Shown here: one piece after another, positions 34,704 to 46,200 of the stretch | How positions within the stretch are numbered: position 1 is the stretch's first letter | Layout: each line of letters starts with the position of its first letter | NCBI RefSeq assembly: GCF_001680005.1 | Contig: NC_033566.1 | Span: forward strand, 186,001-250,000 | Direction of reading: 5' to 3' | DNA: 64,000 bases | Source: Plasmodium coatneyi | Lineage: Eukaryota > Apicomplexa > Aconoidasida > Haemosporida > Plasmodiidae | The notes under the pieces: model-generated | Told to the model about the DNA's origin: nothing | What the model saw: the letters and a program-made list of their open reading frames with translations, nothing else | Database searches by the model: none | Translations under genes and position numbers: made by a program

Positions 34704-36238
34704 TTATCCCAAATGGGAGTCCAATCGCTTCACTATTCGAGCCTCCAAGTCGCGGTACAAATTATCCATCTGGGAAGTAAGGAGGGAAAAAAAAAAAAAA
34801 AAATGTTCCTTTTCGTTGCCCCTTTTTGCTTACGTGCCACCTCCAGGGTGTGACCTCACCATTTAGCTCACCTTTCCGATCAAGTACTCCTCAGATGAAC
34901 TCCATTTTTCTTGGCCCTTCTTCCCTCCCACGTCTACCTGACCGGAGCTTTCCACTCGCTTGCACAACTTTTTTAAATTTTTATTTTCTTTACACTTATT
35001 CGTTTCGAAGGTGATTGGCTCCTTCTGTATTTCGAATTTGTTGAAAACGTCTTCCACCTCTCTTGTGAACGCATCTTCGGAGCTTTTTCCGACTGGCAAG
35101 TTGTTTATTTCGCCAACATGCACTGCAGGGGGAAATGTTTGTATATATGTGTGTGTGAAGATAAGTCCTCGTTGCGGGTGAAGCAGTTCAACGGAGGTAA
35201 GGAATCAAACAAGTTCAGCCTCCACACACGGGGTAAAACGCTTATAGACTGACATAGCTCAGTGTGGAGAACAACATCGGTAGAGGCACGTTTGTTAAAG
35301 TGGTAAAGGATTGTGGAAAAATGATTTATGATTACAATCCCCCCTCCCCTGCGCTACACAGTTTTGCACGCAATTTCTCACGTACAGTTTAGCAATCTCC
35401 TGACGTAGTCCCCCCCAGAGGGAGTGTCCAAACTGCAGACTGTGGCATCTTCGTCGAAGCCAATCTCATCATCCATTTCAAACTTCCCCAAATGGTCAAC
35501 CCCACCGTCAAAATGTATATCATAAATTGGGACAAAAATAAATTTATAAAAAAAAAAATTTCGGAAAAAAGTATTTAAGGCGTACTTCATTAACAGTTTT
35601 AGAGAGGAGTAGGAAAATATTTTGACGCAACTTGGCGACCTGTTAATTGAATGACGTAACATGACCTTTTTGAATTCTGCAAAAAGGTCCACAACATGGG
35701 CTCCCCCCCCATTTACTAATTTAAAAAAAATGTGCTTCATAATTGATAGGTAGGTTGATATCTCCACGACAGACAAGTCTCTACTAATACAATACGTCAA
35801 GGTGTTATAGAAAAGATCGTTTACAATTTTTTTCATTTTTTTTCTTCTCATCATGTTTGTACTGTACACATCGCAGGAGTCACACTCGCTTATAATACTG
35901 TCCGATGTGACCCCATTTTGAACACCATACGGGGAATGCTCCCCTTCCAAACTTACAACGTTGCCTTGCTCAAACCTCTTCGCCTCCACCACTTCATCAT
36001 TTAAACCAACTGGTAGGAAGTCATCAATAGAGAATTTAGCCTTTTTGCTCTTTCCCTTTTTGGCTATTTCGTCTTTGCTTCTAAAATGGATATTCAGTTT
36101 TTTTATGAGTGCCCTTCTCTGTGTCTTTCTATCACTAATGACTATTATTTTCCTCATCTCATGTTTGTTTATGTCTGCACAGGTTAGGAAAAGCCCCCCT
36201 TTCCTCCCTCCATTCCATTCGCCTTTCGGCTTATTCAT
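34704..36238 (-). CDS. Conserved protein of unknown function, three exons
   Basis: I do not recognise this protein. Exons 36238-35386, 35122-34872 and 34769-34704 join in phase (1, 0) to 389 residues. Start MNKPKGEWNG is the first Met after a stretch lacking similarity; the frame is open further upstream, so a longer N-terminus is possible. The N-terminal third is basic (RKIIVISDRKTQRRALIKKL). The middle has hydrophobic, helix-prone segments (DLFYNTLTYCISRDLSVVEI, and FFRNFFFYKFIFVPIYD), which look like a folded helical domain rather than membrane spans. The last exon encodes a short amphipathic tail (DNLYRDLEARIVKRLDSHLG). It ends 166 bp from the convergent canopy-like gene. The correct phase of all joins supports a real gene. 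Confidence 0.6.
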
Positions 36239-37601
36239 TTGTTGCCTTTTGAAAACACAAACGTTCGTAAGTGGTGAAAGGAGTCCTAAGTGGACAGAAG
36301 GGGGGAAGGAAGCGGTAACTGCGTACGTCACACACAAAGTGAACGCTCCGTCGGTTGAACTTCACCTAAAGCTTCCTTCCCTTCGAAAATGGAACAACTC
36401 AACAAAAAGGAAAAAAAAAAAATTAACTGACAAATCTGATCTTCCACCCGGTAAGTGTCCCCATACGTGGAGTCATTCGCACCTTCCCCTCTCCATAAAG
36501 CACCGCATGTCAAAAGGGAACAATTTTTGGGAAATTTTCCTTTTACTGTTACTTCGCTTTATTTTACATCCTATTTTTTTTTTTTAACTTCCCCCAATGC
36601 AATGTTCACCGTTTTTGCAGACCTGCGTATGGAGCCCCACAAATAGGGTCTCCTCCACCGGCTACGTGTGAAGCCCCTCAGACGTGCACCCCAATTGTAT
36701 GCGAATTTATTCCACATTACCTCAATACGTGGCGCTTAAAATGGATACATTTGCCGCACCACGCGAGGATTAAAAAAATAAAAAAAAGAAAAAGACACGC
36801 CACACAATTTTAAAGAGAAGTAATTACCACGTGCGATGTCGCCAAACGAAGTGCTTCCACGTAAAAACCAATATGAGGATATGTCCTCACAAAAAAGAGT
36901 TCAATTAAAGGGTTTTCAAATAGCCACGTAAAAAATGAAAAAAAAAAAAAAAGGACGAAGAAAACAAAATGCACAATAAAGTATTGCACATTGACGGGGG
37001 ATGGAGGGGGGAAAAAACATTTGGAAAAATATTACACCACAAATTTAAATGGATAAGCTTAATGGTTATAAAAACTGGATTTCCGTCGGCACGGAAGAAA
37101 CACGCAGGAACAAACGAAAAGTGGGCGAAGTGTGCAACGTGCGCGATGTGTAGGTGTCACCATGCGACATCCCCAAGGACGCACAAACACATAAATTCGC
37201 ACAAATCAGTACATTTGGGGGGAGGGGGATAAACCTGCCCTTACTATGTCAATGGCGTTATCACTTCCGAGTCGTTCTCAAATTTGAGTATCCTTATTGG
37301 AGGTTAAAAAATTTCCTCTTCTTTTTATCAGTATCGTTAACATAGTGAAGTATGGGCACATCCTCCGTTACGCAGTTGAAAATTCTCCATATGTGGTACA
37401 ACACCAGGAGGAATATTTTCCACAATGCGTTCACAGAAGTGGCTCACCTTCTCCCATCTTCTCTTGGACGCATTTGTTCTTACTTCCCCCCAAATTCGGA
37501 CACAGATAACAGTCTACACGGGAAGGATAAAAAAAAAAACTGTACACAGATGCTCACATTTCATGTATCCCTGGAGGTGCATAGCGGGTGAACGCTCCCT
37601 A
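36239..37601. promoter_or_regulatory. Intergenic region between U1-70K and the unknown three-exon gene
   Basis: About 1.36 kb between two minus-strand genes. It holds the promoter of the unknown gene and the U1-70K 3' region. A/T-rich spots lie near 36575-36590, 36770-36800 and 36935-36955. No additional gene is supported on either strand. Confidence 0.45.
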
Positions 37602-38783
37602 TCAATAATGGTTGTAATGCCCATAATCTCTTCCTCCAGGTGTGTCTTCCCCGTAACCGTTGTGCATATTCATGTGGGATTCCGCTCGATCGTGTTCGCC
37701 TCTGCGTTCATCCCCGTTGGGAAAGTAGGCTCCACTTTCGTTTTCCCTCTCCCGGCTTCTGTGCCTGTGCTTATCCTGGTCACGGTTGTGGTGACGATCG
37801 TGACTGTAACTGTGATCCCGCTTGTGGTGGCGCTCTCGATCCCGGTCATGGTCTCGGTTGTAGTCCCTTTCTCTGTGTCTGTCCCTGCCCCGATCACGGC
37901 TTCGGTCCCTATCCCGGCTGTCCCTGCGTCTGTGTTTATGCCTGTGATGATCGTGTGACTCACTGCGTCTACTTCTGTGGTGACGGTCCCGCTTGGAGCT
38001 TCTGTGCTCGTCCCTCCTGTGGTGTCGATGGCCCCTGTGCATGTCATTCCCATCATCACTATCGTCATCATTCCGCTCATTGTACAGCGGCACATTCTTG
38101 TAAATTTCCTCTACCCTCTTTTTGTCATTTCTGTACTTATCTTTGTTAATTAAAGCCGTCAGGTTAATATTATGCGTGATCTTTTTCCTTTCATCTGATC
38201 CTCTTGGAGGTCCCTTCCCACCACCCAGTCGTCTAGGAATCCAATTCTTCACAGTCCTTCCTCTTTCCACATCTACGAGAATTCTTCTATTGTCTATTTT
38301 CTTCCCATCAGCCAAATTATACGCATCGTTAAAACTTTTTGTGTGTTCAAATTCTATGAAGCCATATCCTTTTGGTTTAAAATTTTTATCATAAATTATT
38401 TTCACTTTTTTTATCTTTCCATAAACTTCGAATTCTTTTTTTAATTTTTTTTCATTCACATCGTAAGATAATCTTCCAATGAAAATTGTCTTCTTTGGGT
38501 CCTCTGTTAAATCTTCATTTTTAAATGGGTCATAATTCTTTCTCAGTTCCTTCAGCATTAATTCGTTGTATGTTATTTTTTCTTTCTTTTTTCTTTCCTT
38601 TCTTTCTTTCGCATTTTCCAACTTTATTTTTGGGGGGGGTTCCTTATCCTCGAAAAGATTCACATACTCGGAAATGCCACTGTACGGTTCGTGCTTCTTT
38701 TTCTGGATGGGTTTGTGAAAACTGAGTGGCGGCCTGGCTTGGAACAGGATTAAGATGTGTGGTGGCATTCCTATGGCCGACAT
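37602..38783 (-). CDS. U1-70K: U1 small nuclear ribonucleoprotein 70 kDa
   Basis: Core U1 snRNP protein that binds stem-loop I of U1 snRNA and helps define 5' splice sites. Single-exon, 393 residues. The N-terminus has the conserved U1-70K signature (PPHILILFQARPPLSF, then HEPYSGISEYVNLFED, compare human PPNLLALFAPRDPI and PYCGIAPYI-EFED). The RRM at about residues 97-172 has RNP2 (TIFIGRL) and RNP1 (KGYGFIEF), followed by the family-specific LVDVERGRTVKNWIPRRLGGGKG. The C-terminal 150 residues are an Arg/His/Asp-rich RD/RS-like tail, and their repetitive codons create long shadow frames on the plus strand. Given the many introns in this window the gene is central to expression of its own neighbours. 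Nuclear. Confidence 0.96.
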   Translation of the reverse strand: MSAIGMPPHILILFQARPPLSFHKPIQKKKHEPYSGISEYVNLFEDKEPPPKIKLENAKERKERKKKEKITYNELMLKELRKNYDPFKNEDLTEDPKKTIFIGRLSYDVNEKKLKKEFEVYGKIKKVKIIYDKNFKPKGYGFIEFEHTKSFNDAYNLADGKKIDNRRILVDVERGRTVKNWIPRRLGGGKGPPRGSDERKKITHNINLTALINKDKYRNDKKRVEEIYKNVPLYNERNDDDSDDGNDMHRGHRHHRRDEHRSSKRDRHHRSRRSESHDHHRHKHRRRDSRDRDRSRDRGRDRHRERDYNRDHDRDRERHHKRDHSYSHDRHHNRDQDKHRHRSRERENESGAYFPNGDERRGEHDRAESHMNMHNGYGEDTPGGRDYGHYNHY

Positions 38784-40322
38784 TTTCCCCCTACACCTGT
38801 ATGATATGCCTATGTGCGTAGGTCGTTGGGGGGTACTACAGAAGTTTAGAGCGCGGCGAACTCAACCGAACGAGGTGAATAACAACAAGGTTGCCACGGC
38901 AAAGAAGTGGTGACTCCCCTGTTTATGCGGCGTCTTTTCCGATCCCCCCTTTTGGGCAACTACGGAGCATTTATTTTTCTTTCCCTTTTTCCTTCCTCCA
39001 ATTTTGGCGCAAAGAAGAGGGCATAGTAATCTTCATTTATGACAATTACTACGAGCATACCATGAGTAGTACATGCAGGACGTAAAAATATTTTTGCCTG
39101 GTAACCCTTTTATGTGTTTGCTTCGCTCCTCACTAAAATGTACTTGTTCTGGGGCATCACGCTGTTATTTCCACCGTCGCCCTTCTGGGGGATGCTGCCA
39201 GTGTTCCTTTTTCTGTTTTTCCTATACATATATTTTTCGCTTTTTTGCTTTGTTAAATTTTTCCATCTCCCTTTTTTTGCTCTCACATATGAACAACGCA
39301 CTCTTTCACCATTTGGCAAAGGCTTCCGGGAGGGCATATTTTCACCGCTTCAGTTCGGCCTGCTTTCCCCACTGTGCGTGATTGCGATATGCTTACGCGC
39401 TTTGAGCTTTACTCACTTGGAATTTTACGATGCTCTGCTTTTTTTCTTCCTGGTCTGCTATAGTGACATCACACGTACGATCGGTATTCTTTTGAATTAT
39501 ACTACAAGAATAAGCTCCGCAATTTGCCGGCACCCAGCGGGAAAGGTCGTTATTTTTTTTTCTTTTTCTTGGTGCTCTTGCGGATTATGTGCTATGCAGG
39601 AATCTGCAGCGGAACCCCGTTTTTTTTTTTTTTTTTTCCCCTTTTTTTTTTGCAAGGTACACGAGCTGTGGCAACTCGTATATATTTTTTTTCTTTTCCT
39701 TTTTTTCTCTCGACTTTCTTCTCTCAGGACAACCCTCTGCACCCGCACAACGTTCGCTTAACCGCAAAAGGGATAAGCCAAGCGCAGACCTCCACACACA
39801 CTTTGGCCAGAGAAAAAGGTTAAAGCGAAAGATGGAACGTATTCCAAGGAAGTAGCTGCATCGCTGTTGCGTGATCGATCCCACAACGGGGGAGGCGCAC
39901 GTACATATGAAAACAGATATGGGAAATTTTGTGCTCCATATTACACGCAAATTAACGAAGCGCACGAGAATTCGTTCATGCGTTAAGACCATTTCATATG
40001 TCCCCCCAGATATATCACGCACCCTCACCCTCCCTCCGAATGCATGTCATTTTTACTCCTTCAGGTTTTGCCTACATGTTCTAGCACCAGAACGAACTTC
40101 CAAACCTCTGTTCCCAATCCGCTGCGGAATAATAAGATCTTACAGGGAGGTGCACAAGAAGCCTGTTTACCTGCGTCCATATACCACTGTTTAAGTAAGA
40201 GGAGAAGGGAACAGACAGAATGACTGCGCGTTTTTACCTTTGCCACCCACGAACGGGTGTTCACTCTCCCCCCACCCCCTTATAGGTTCAACCCAACAAT
40301 CATCCTCACACCCTCGTGCAAA
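38784..40322. promoter_or_regulatory. Divergent intergenic region between U1-70K and SKP1
   Basis: About 1.5 kb between divergent start codons. Pyrimidine-rich on the plus strand, with T runs near 39551-39565, 39618-39650 and 39685-39712. A 215-codon frame at 39114-39761 reads as Phe/Leu-rich 'membrane' sequence only because of these tracts. Both promoters are expected here. Confidence 0.45.
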
Positions 40323-41620
40323 ATGAAGAATGAAAAAATAAAATTAGTGAGCTTCGAGGGGGATGAATTCATTGTGGATAAGTACACTGCCTCTATGTCG
40401 ACGGTCATACTTAACATACTTGAAGGTACGTGCATTCATGTGTTTGGGTGTGATTAGAATAAGGGTAACTCCACTTATTTGCGGCCACGTGAGCGCGTAG
40501 ACACCCTCGTGCTTGCTTGCGTGTGCTACGTTTATCTGGTGATCTAAGCGTTGACCAAACCGGTGCATTCCCAACGGATGTTTCCTGACGTGCTTTCCTC
40601 CATTCGGTTGTGTTTCATACCGCCCGTTTTACCCCCCCTTTGCAGTAATGACGGCCGAGGAAGACACCATACCACTGCCAAACATAAAAACACCGATTTT
40701 GAAAAAAATCATCGAATACATGGAGTATCATATTAACAACCCCGCGGATGAAATCCCTAAGCCCCTCATCACCTCCAACCTGCAAGACGTAATTTGTCCC
40801 CCCGAAAAGAAGGGATTCCCACTGTCACGGATGTGTCGACAGGGACCTGTCTACCATCACATATCTATCATCATATGTGCAGCGTCCCGTGGGGACGTGC
40901 AGAACACGTTGCACCCTCAGGGGATGACGTGTAGGTTTATACATGTTTGTTTTTCCCGTCTATTACCACTCCCGTGAATACACCCCCCAATGTAGGTTGT
41001 TTCAATTTGGGACTACGATTTTGTGAACACGGATAAGGAAACCCTATACGAATTGATAGAGGTAAGAGAAAAGATGGGAAAAAAAGAAATAATGAGAGTC
41101 CTACTGATGGCAGTGGTAACCATGTAAGGCGGGCAGAGCCAACTTAGCCGAAAATTTTTGCCAACCCTGTTGGTCCTGTGCCCATCCCATATCTGTACAC
41201 ATAAGTTGCCCACACGTGGATTTCATAACGTGCGCATATGTTTATTTTTTCCCCCACGTACATACATATTTAGGCATCCAACTACCTCGATATAAAACCG
41301 CTGCTGGATTTAACCTGTGGAAAGATTGCCTCCATGATGAAGGACAAAACTACGGAAGAAATTCGAGCGGAGTTTGACATCGTCAACGACTTTACAAGGG
41401 AGGAGGAAAAACAGGTAAGGTTCATTCTTCAGGGAAGGGTGGGAAATAACTTAAGTGCAAAGTTTGGTTAGCTAATTTAAACCCTTTAACCTTTTTAAGG
41501 GAACGAATCATGCGCTCGATATTTTTCCAGGTGGGAATACTGAGGACGTTCGTCATTTGCCCACATTTCTTTTCCATCTTACAGATACGGGAAGAGAACA
41601 GATGGTGCGGTGACATCTGA
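40323..41620 (+). CDS. SKP1: SKP1, adaptor of SCF ubiquitin ligases, five exons
   Basis: Small adaptor that links F-box proteins to cullin in SCF E3 ligases. Exons 40323-40425, 40646-40788, 40996-41061, 41274-41414 and 41585-41620 join in phase to 162 residues, the usual SKP1 length. Conserved stretches include IKLVSFEGDEFIVDK at the start, VSIWDYDFV and YELIEASNYLDIKPLLDLTCGKIA in the BTB/POZ-like core and the SKP1 dimer helices. The C-terminus is classical: TTEEIRAEFDIVNDFTREEE, then IREENRWCGDI (usual form R-ENxWC-). The WC motif and end are carried on a tiny last exon of 12 codons. The gene lies 1.7 kb upstream of the SICAvar start and is the last core gene before that insertion. Nuclear and cytosolic. 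Confidence 0.97.
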
Positions 41621-43290
41621 AGAGTACACACAGGATGAAAGAAGGGCGGCCGCGTGCGAGTGCACTTCACGGTGGGCCATCCCTAAGCAATGGGGGGTTT
41701 GGGGGAAATAACAGGAGAAAGGAACAAACAAGCTCCGCCAAGCAATCCAGACCGGGGGGACCGATAGGACCATGCAGGACGCAGCAGATTAAGACGTATC
41801 AGACCGGGCCACCGGACCAGGGGACTCTCTTCACCACGCACCACTGCAGAGGCACTTATGACTGCATTTCATTTTCGGACGCACCGAAATACCCTCGCGT
41901 CCCTCACTCCTAAAAATTGTTCAATCCAATTTTATCATGCGCTTGTTATTTGTGCTGTATAGAACTAACTTTTTTTTTTTTTTTTTAACTTCTTTTCTTC
42001 TTTCCTAAAGAAGTAACCATCCTATGCAATATATACACTTTCTTAAAGGAAAAAGAGAAATCTTCACCTTCTATAATCTTTCTTCCCCTTACCCTACCAT
42101 TCGACGCATATATATAAACGTATATAGGAGCAAAAGGTGCACACTTCCCTCCCCCTTTTTTTTTTTTTTCTTTCTTTCTTTCTTTCCTTCCCTTCTTTCT
42201 ATTATATTTATTTTGTATACTGCTAAAAAAGGAAGCTAAAAGAAGAGAAAGAATATACCCTACCATTCATTACTCTCCCCCTTTCCTTCCTTTTGACCTT
42301 ACCTTCCTTTCCTTTTTCTCTTTATTATTATTTAAAAACAAAAAAAGAAAAGAAAAAGAAGGAAATTTGCTCCTTTTTTTTAAGAAAAAAAAAGAGGTTA
42401 AAGTAACAGAAAAGAGGTGGGTTAATCCCCTCTCGTTCATTAAAAGAAAGAGGAAATAAAAAAAAAAGTGGGAGAAGTAGGAAGGTAGGTAATTCTTCTC
42501 TCTCCTTTCTTCTTTCTTTTTCTTTTTTTCAGAAGGAAAGAAATTAAGAAAAGAATAAAATTGTAAAAAAAGAAAGAACAAAAAAACGAAAGAACAACAA
42601 GAAAAAAGAAGAACGAAAAGAAGATTGAAGGAAAAGAATGAAAGAAAAGAGGAAAAAAAAAAAAAAAAAAAAGAGGAAGAGGTGAGGTGAATAATTCTTT
42701 CTTCTCCTTTGCACTTTTTTTTTAAAAAAAAAGTGCAAAGGAGATATATGAGTAGAAAGCATAGGGAGGAAGGTTGTTTTTTTTTTTTAGATTAATTCTT
42801 ATGAATAATTCCTTAGTTAAGAAAAAAGGAAAAAAAATAATAAGAAGTGCAAAGAAAAAAGAGGGAAGGAGACGGAAGATTGCTTCTCCCTCCTTTTTCT
42901 TTTTAGAGAAGAAGGAAAAATTGCATAGGAAGGTTTGTTCTTTTTAAGGAACAAAAGAAAAAAGGGGGAAGAAAAACGGGGAATAAAGAAAACCATAAAA
43001 GGGGAAAAAGACGACGAATGTGAATAAAGGATGATTATAAGAAGGAAATGAAACGACGAAGAAAAAGAAAGGAAAAAAAAGTGAAAAAGAGTGAAAAGAA
43101 TGAAAAAAAAATTCCGCACATATACACTACTTCCTGGAAGTGAGGAAGTCAGCCAGTTGTAGAATGATAATATGCATGTAGATGATGAATGAAGAATGTA
43201 CGTTGCGCATACATAGTACTCAATGATGTACCAATTTTAATTGATAAATGATCAAATTATTGAATAAGTGGTGGTGAGGGATAAAAAAAA
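41621..43290. promoter_or_regulatory. SKP1-SICAvar spacer with purine/pyrimidine-skewed DNA
   Basis: About 1.67 kb. From 41970 onward it changes character: blocks of almost pure pyrimidine (42000-42320, 42490-42530) and almost pure purine (42340-42420, 42535-42690, 42820-43120) on the plus strand, unlike other spacers in the window. It contains the palindrome listed separately. The 5' UTR and promoter of the SICAvar gene must lie at its right end. No protein-coding frame is credible. Confidence 0.6.
42703..42744. repeat. Perfect 42-bp palindrome (inverted repeat without spacer)
   Basis: Left arm TCTCCTTTGCAC followed by nine T; right arm nine A followed by GTGCAAAGGAGA. All 21 base pairs match and there is no loop beyond the T/A centre. 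It lies 547 bp upstream of the SICAvar ATG. In RNA it would form a strong hairpin; in DNA it could extrude as a cruciform. Confidence 0.9.
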
Positions 43291-46200
43291 ATGTCTCCAA
43301 AGAAGAACAAGTTCAACGAATTGAAGGAGGAATGGATAAGAACACAGGGTAGTGGGGGGAAAGAAGAAAAAAGGGGGGAGGTATGTTGTAATAGTGAATG
43401 TTCTATGTAGAATAGAAGTTGGACATTGTATAAAATTGTGTAATTCCCTCCTTCATGATTAGTAATGTCTAAATATTAAATTGTACGTGTACATGAATAT
43501 GTTATTTAAATTTTCAGGAAGAATTATGGAAAAGAATAGAAAAATGGGTTGCAGAATTCCATAAAAAAATGAACAATAAGGAGGAAGATGCAATGGCCCA
43601 GACTGGATGCAACATGGTCCATATGGACAAAACAGAAATAACACAGTGGGAGAAGGACATGTGTGTGTATATTTTAGGGAATTTATGGAAAATTAAGCAA
43701 GTGGAAAAGGAAGATTCGGATAATGATGGATTAAATGGGAAAATAAGGGAATATGTACAATGTACAATAATGAATGCATGGTTACTTATATTCCAGCATA
43801 TATATTGTGAAACGACAAATGTCATGCTTAGCGGCTATCAAGCAATGCAGACTTTGCACGAAGGGTTCATTATAGGGCCAGGGGAAGAATACAATAAATG
43901 CGAATATGGAAAATTTAGTACTATGAATGTTAAGGGTATGAATGTTCTAAAGTACATATTTGATAAAACGATGAGAAATGGGCCAGTTATGGGTAAAATA
44001 AGAGAAATGAATCCCGGAGATTACTGTGTTAAGAGAAGAAATAATGCAGCAACATCGGGAGCATCAGGAAGAGCTAATAATGGTAATGAGGACAGTGAAG
44101 CAGAAAATGGAGGAAAGGGCATATATAAAACGATCGAGGAGGAAGTTCCAGGTTTACAGAATAAATTAGAAGCAGTGAAGAGTAACTTACAGAAAGTAGC
44201 ACAACCCTCACCAGCTCGCCCCAATGGACAGGTCCCACCGCATCAACCAACGGTAGCAGCAGGACAACCTGCACCGCAACCAAAAAAAATGACCACACAG
44301 CAATTCCATTTCATATCCAAATTAATAACAAATTGGGTAAAGGCACACGGTATGAAGGATGTGGACAAAATGGGGGTAATAAACTTTAAGTAGAATGTAG
44401 AAGTTGGATGATAATATAGGAATAATATAATAAAATATCATTTGTAATGTAGTGTGATTGTGAAAGGTGTGTGTACATATATATGTGTTTTTTTTTGGTA
44501 ATTTTTATTATTGTAGGAAACAATATGGGGTGACATGCAGAAAGAATGGAAGGAACTGAAGAAAAGAATTACAAATGACACCGATGCGGACATAAAGCGC
44601 TTATGTTCCATAGATGAAGGCAAGAAGCACAATGTTAAAATTGAAGGCCAGGAGCAGGGCATGTGCAAGAACATGATGCACATCTACTATTACATGCAAG
44701 GGTTAAAAGCGGACGGTACAGTGAAGCGACGCACAAATAGTGTACAGGAGCAGGAGAAATCTTTCTTCCGTTGTATAGTCGGCATGATGGCCCTATTCAA
44801 ATTATTCGGACACCGTGCTTGTTTTAAAAAATATACGGACTATGCGCACAGAGTATCGGAAGATGCCAGGAAGAAAGCAGGAGTAGCAGATAGCACTAAA
44901 ATATGTGGAGGCATGAATTTTGATCAGCTTAAAATAGGTACCGAATTTATTGGAGGAACAATATCCGAATGGATTGGGGACCCTGAAAATTTTTCCTACG
45001 GGGATAGAACAAATATGAGGTGGTGGAACCATTACTGCGAGCAGGAACAACGAAAAAACCAAAGGAAGAGTACAAAGGAGGAGGAAGGGGGATGGATAAA
45101 GGGGAAGGATAAAGGGAGAATGTTGGATATAGTGAAAAAGGGGAAATACGTACCAGAAGGGAAGGAGGATGAAGTATTAAAAGAAATGGAGGAAAAAATA
45201 AGAGAAATGAAGAAAAAAATAAGATCACGCTACAACTGCCCAGAACTTAACGCTGCTGGCTTCGAAGAAGACGAAGAAGGTATAGGACATCCTTTTTAGT
45301 CTCTTTTTAATTTTTATAATGAATGAATGTATAGAATAATGCAATCTTCTTTTTATGTTAAATTAAAAGGAAAAAAAAAAAAAATTGCACAAAAAATATA
45401 TATACTTATATATGTATACATGTATATATATATATACATTACTTAATGCACACATTCCCTTATACAGATGATATTGAAGAGTGGTTCACAGAGTTCTTCA
45501 ATAGACCTGTTAGCGACAGTCAGTATTATGATCATGTGGAAGTCGAAGTTTTATCAGACACTTGTAGAGAAATGAAAGATAGTGGGGAGGATGGGGAAAA
45601 TTGGACAGAGGGGAACGTGAAGTTCTGTGAAGTTTTGACGAAAAATTTATTCATAGCATCAAAATGTAATAATGATCAATACCCAAAGAAGAAATGCATA
45701 AAAGGGGGGAAGAGTTGTTACTATGTTCCACCGTGTGATTTGTTAAAAATTTGGTTAATGAAAGTATACGCAGAATGTGATATGAAGAAGGTGGAGGAGT
45801 TCGCATTTAATACATTGGACCACTGGGAGAAAACTATGAATAAGGACGGGAACTACACGAAGTGTGATTTACAGAAATATTCTAATTTATTTAGGGATGA
45901 AAAGGACATGTTACCTGAGTTAGAGGGTGCAATGACGAAGAGACCACTTCTAGGTGAATTAACAAAAGTACGTACTCAAGAATGGTGCGGAGTAATGAAG
46001 ACCCACAGGAATGTGCCGAATTTGGTAAGGGAACCAGGTAGTAGTACACATGCAGGATCGGGGGGAAAGACTGAAGAGGGTAGTACAGAAATGAAAGATA
46101 TAAAGGGTATTTTACAGACGTTAGAGAAGAAATTAAAAATGGAAGACGAAATACAGGAAGGAATAAATGAAGCCGTAGAACAAGTCATAAAAAAATGTAA

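Noticed and set aside
39114..39761. 215-codon plus-strand frame rich in Phe and Leu that looks like a membrane protein
   Set aside because: It is the translation of T-rich intergenic DNA between divergent U1-70K and SKP1; it is broken up by homopolymer runs and resembles no family.
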